Assembly (NCBI GenBank): GCA_003260075.1 | Contig: QLIY01000526.1 | Span: forward strand, 48,494-112,493 | Length of the DNA stretch: 64,000 bases | Direction of reading: 5' to 3' | DNA from: Phallusia mammillata | Taxonomy: Eukaryota > Chordata > Ascidiacea > Phlebobranchia > Ascidiidae | Shown here: piece by piece, positions 63,890-64,000 of the stretch | Position numbering within the stretch: position 1 is the first letter of the stretch | Layout of the letters: each line of letters starts with the position of its first letter | The notes under the pieces: generated by a model | Database searches by the model: none | The model's input: the letters and a program-made list of their open reading frames with translations, nothing else | What the model was told of the DNA's origin: nothing | Translations under genes and position numbers: made by a program

Positions 63890-64000
63890 AATCGATAAAA
63901 ACGGATCGATTTTCAAAACCGGAATTTTGACCCCAAAAACGGAAAGTTTTTTTTTTTTTTTTCAAAAATCGGGTCAAAATTTTCGATTTTCAAAACCGGT
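63890..64000. repeat. AT-rich repeat with direct and inverted copies
   Basis: cgattttcaaaaccgg occurs at 63907-63922 and 63984-63999. ttttgacccc (63925-63934) pairs with gggtcaaaa (63971-63979) across an A/T-rich loop with a long T run. It continues beyond the window. Confidence 0.7.

Larger units (their letters stand above)
62999..64000. other. 3' flank of SLC35G and window end
   Basis: It holds a hAT-like MITE (63213-63435) and an unclassified repeat from about 63890 to the edge. No gene seen. Confidence 0.55.

Overview
The window is intron-rich, AT-rich animal DNA. Short coding exons are bounded by GT-AG introns, there are many short non-autonomous transposons, and stretches of near-identical sequence follow each other as if two alleles had been placed end to end. 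Gene content and compact introns suit an invertebrate chordate. A highly heterozygous ascidian such as Ciona is my best inference, but the sequence does not prove it.

Region 1 (1-44913) is a tandem cluster of SLC22-type (organic cation/anion/carnitine) transporters of the major facilitator superfamily. All share the exon pattern 146/108/127/104/155/125/105/87/101/83/150/109/119/136 nt plus tail exons, with small length changes in some members. Going left to right: gene A (3' end only), gene B (2975-8498, 5-nt frameshift in exon 12), gene C (11461-16360, exon 6 half missing; second copy of its 5' end at 10236-11000), gene D (17420-22476, intact, 610 aa), gene E and gene F (interleaved by the assembly), and gene G (39206-44913, minus strand, intact, 568 aa, divergent). 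Gene E is best read as 32807-37214 (603 aa), with a redundant 5' copy at 23659-24461. Gene F is split: exons 1-2 and part of exon 3 at 30542-31672, exons 3-16 at 24723-28095 (604 aa when read in that order). The segment 24483-31374 carries its own beginning again at its end, as expected of a circularly permuted contig, a tandem unit or a circle.

Region 2 (46244-63000) holds single-copy plus-strand genes: a soluble inorganic pyrophosphatase with a possible mitochondrial presequence (46244-49528), an unrecognised basic protein with a faint resemblance to PIMREG/FAM64A (52570-54815), a Golgi carbohydrate sulfotransferase of the CHST8-14 type (57981-60446) and an SLC35G1-like EamA transporter (61028-62998). 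Nothing links these genes functionally to the transporter cluster.

Mobile DNA consists of several hAT-like MITE families with 8-bp target duplications, a tRNA-derived SINE with A and B boxes, a 39-nt-arm foldback element and unclassified inverted-repeat elements.

Assembly quality matters here. Runs of almost exactly ten C (left of 38064) or ten G (right of it) occur 20 times, nearly always followed by a second copy of the sequence just before the run. Six single N bases also mark joins. These look like spacers between overlapping allelic fragments, so apparent exon duplications next to them should not be taken as biology.
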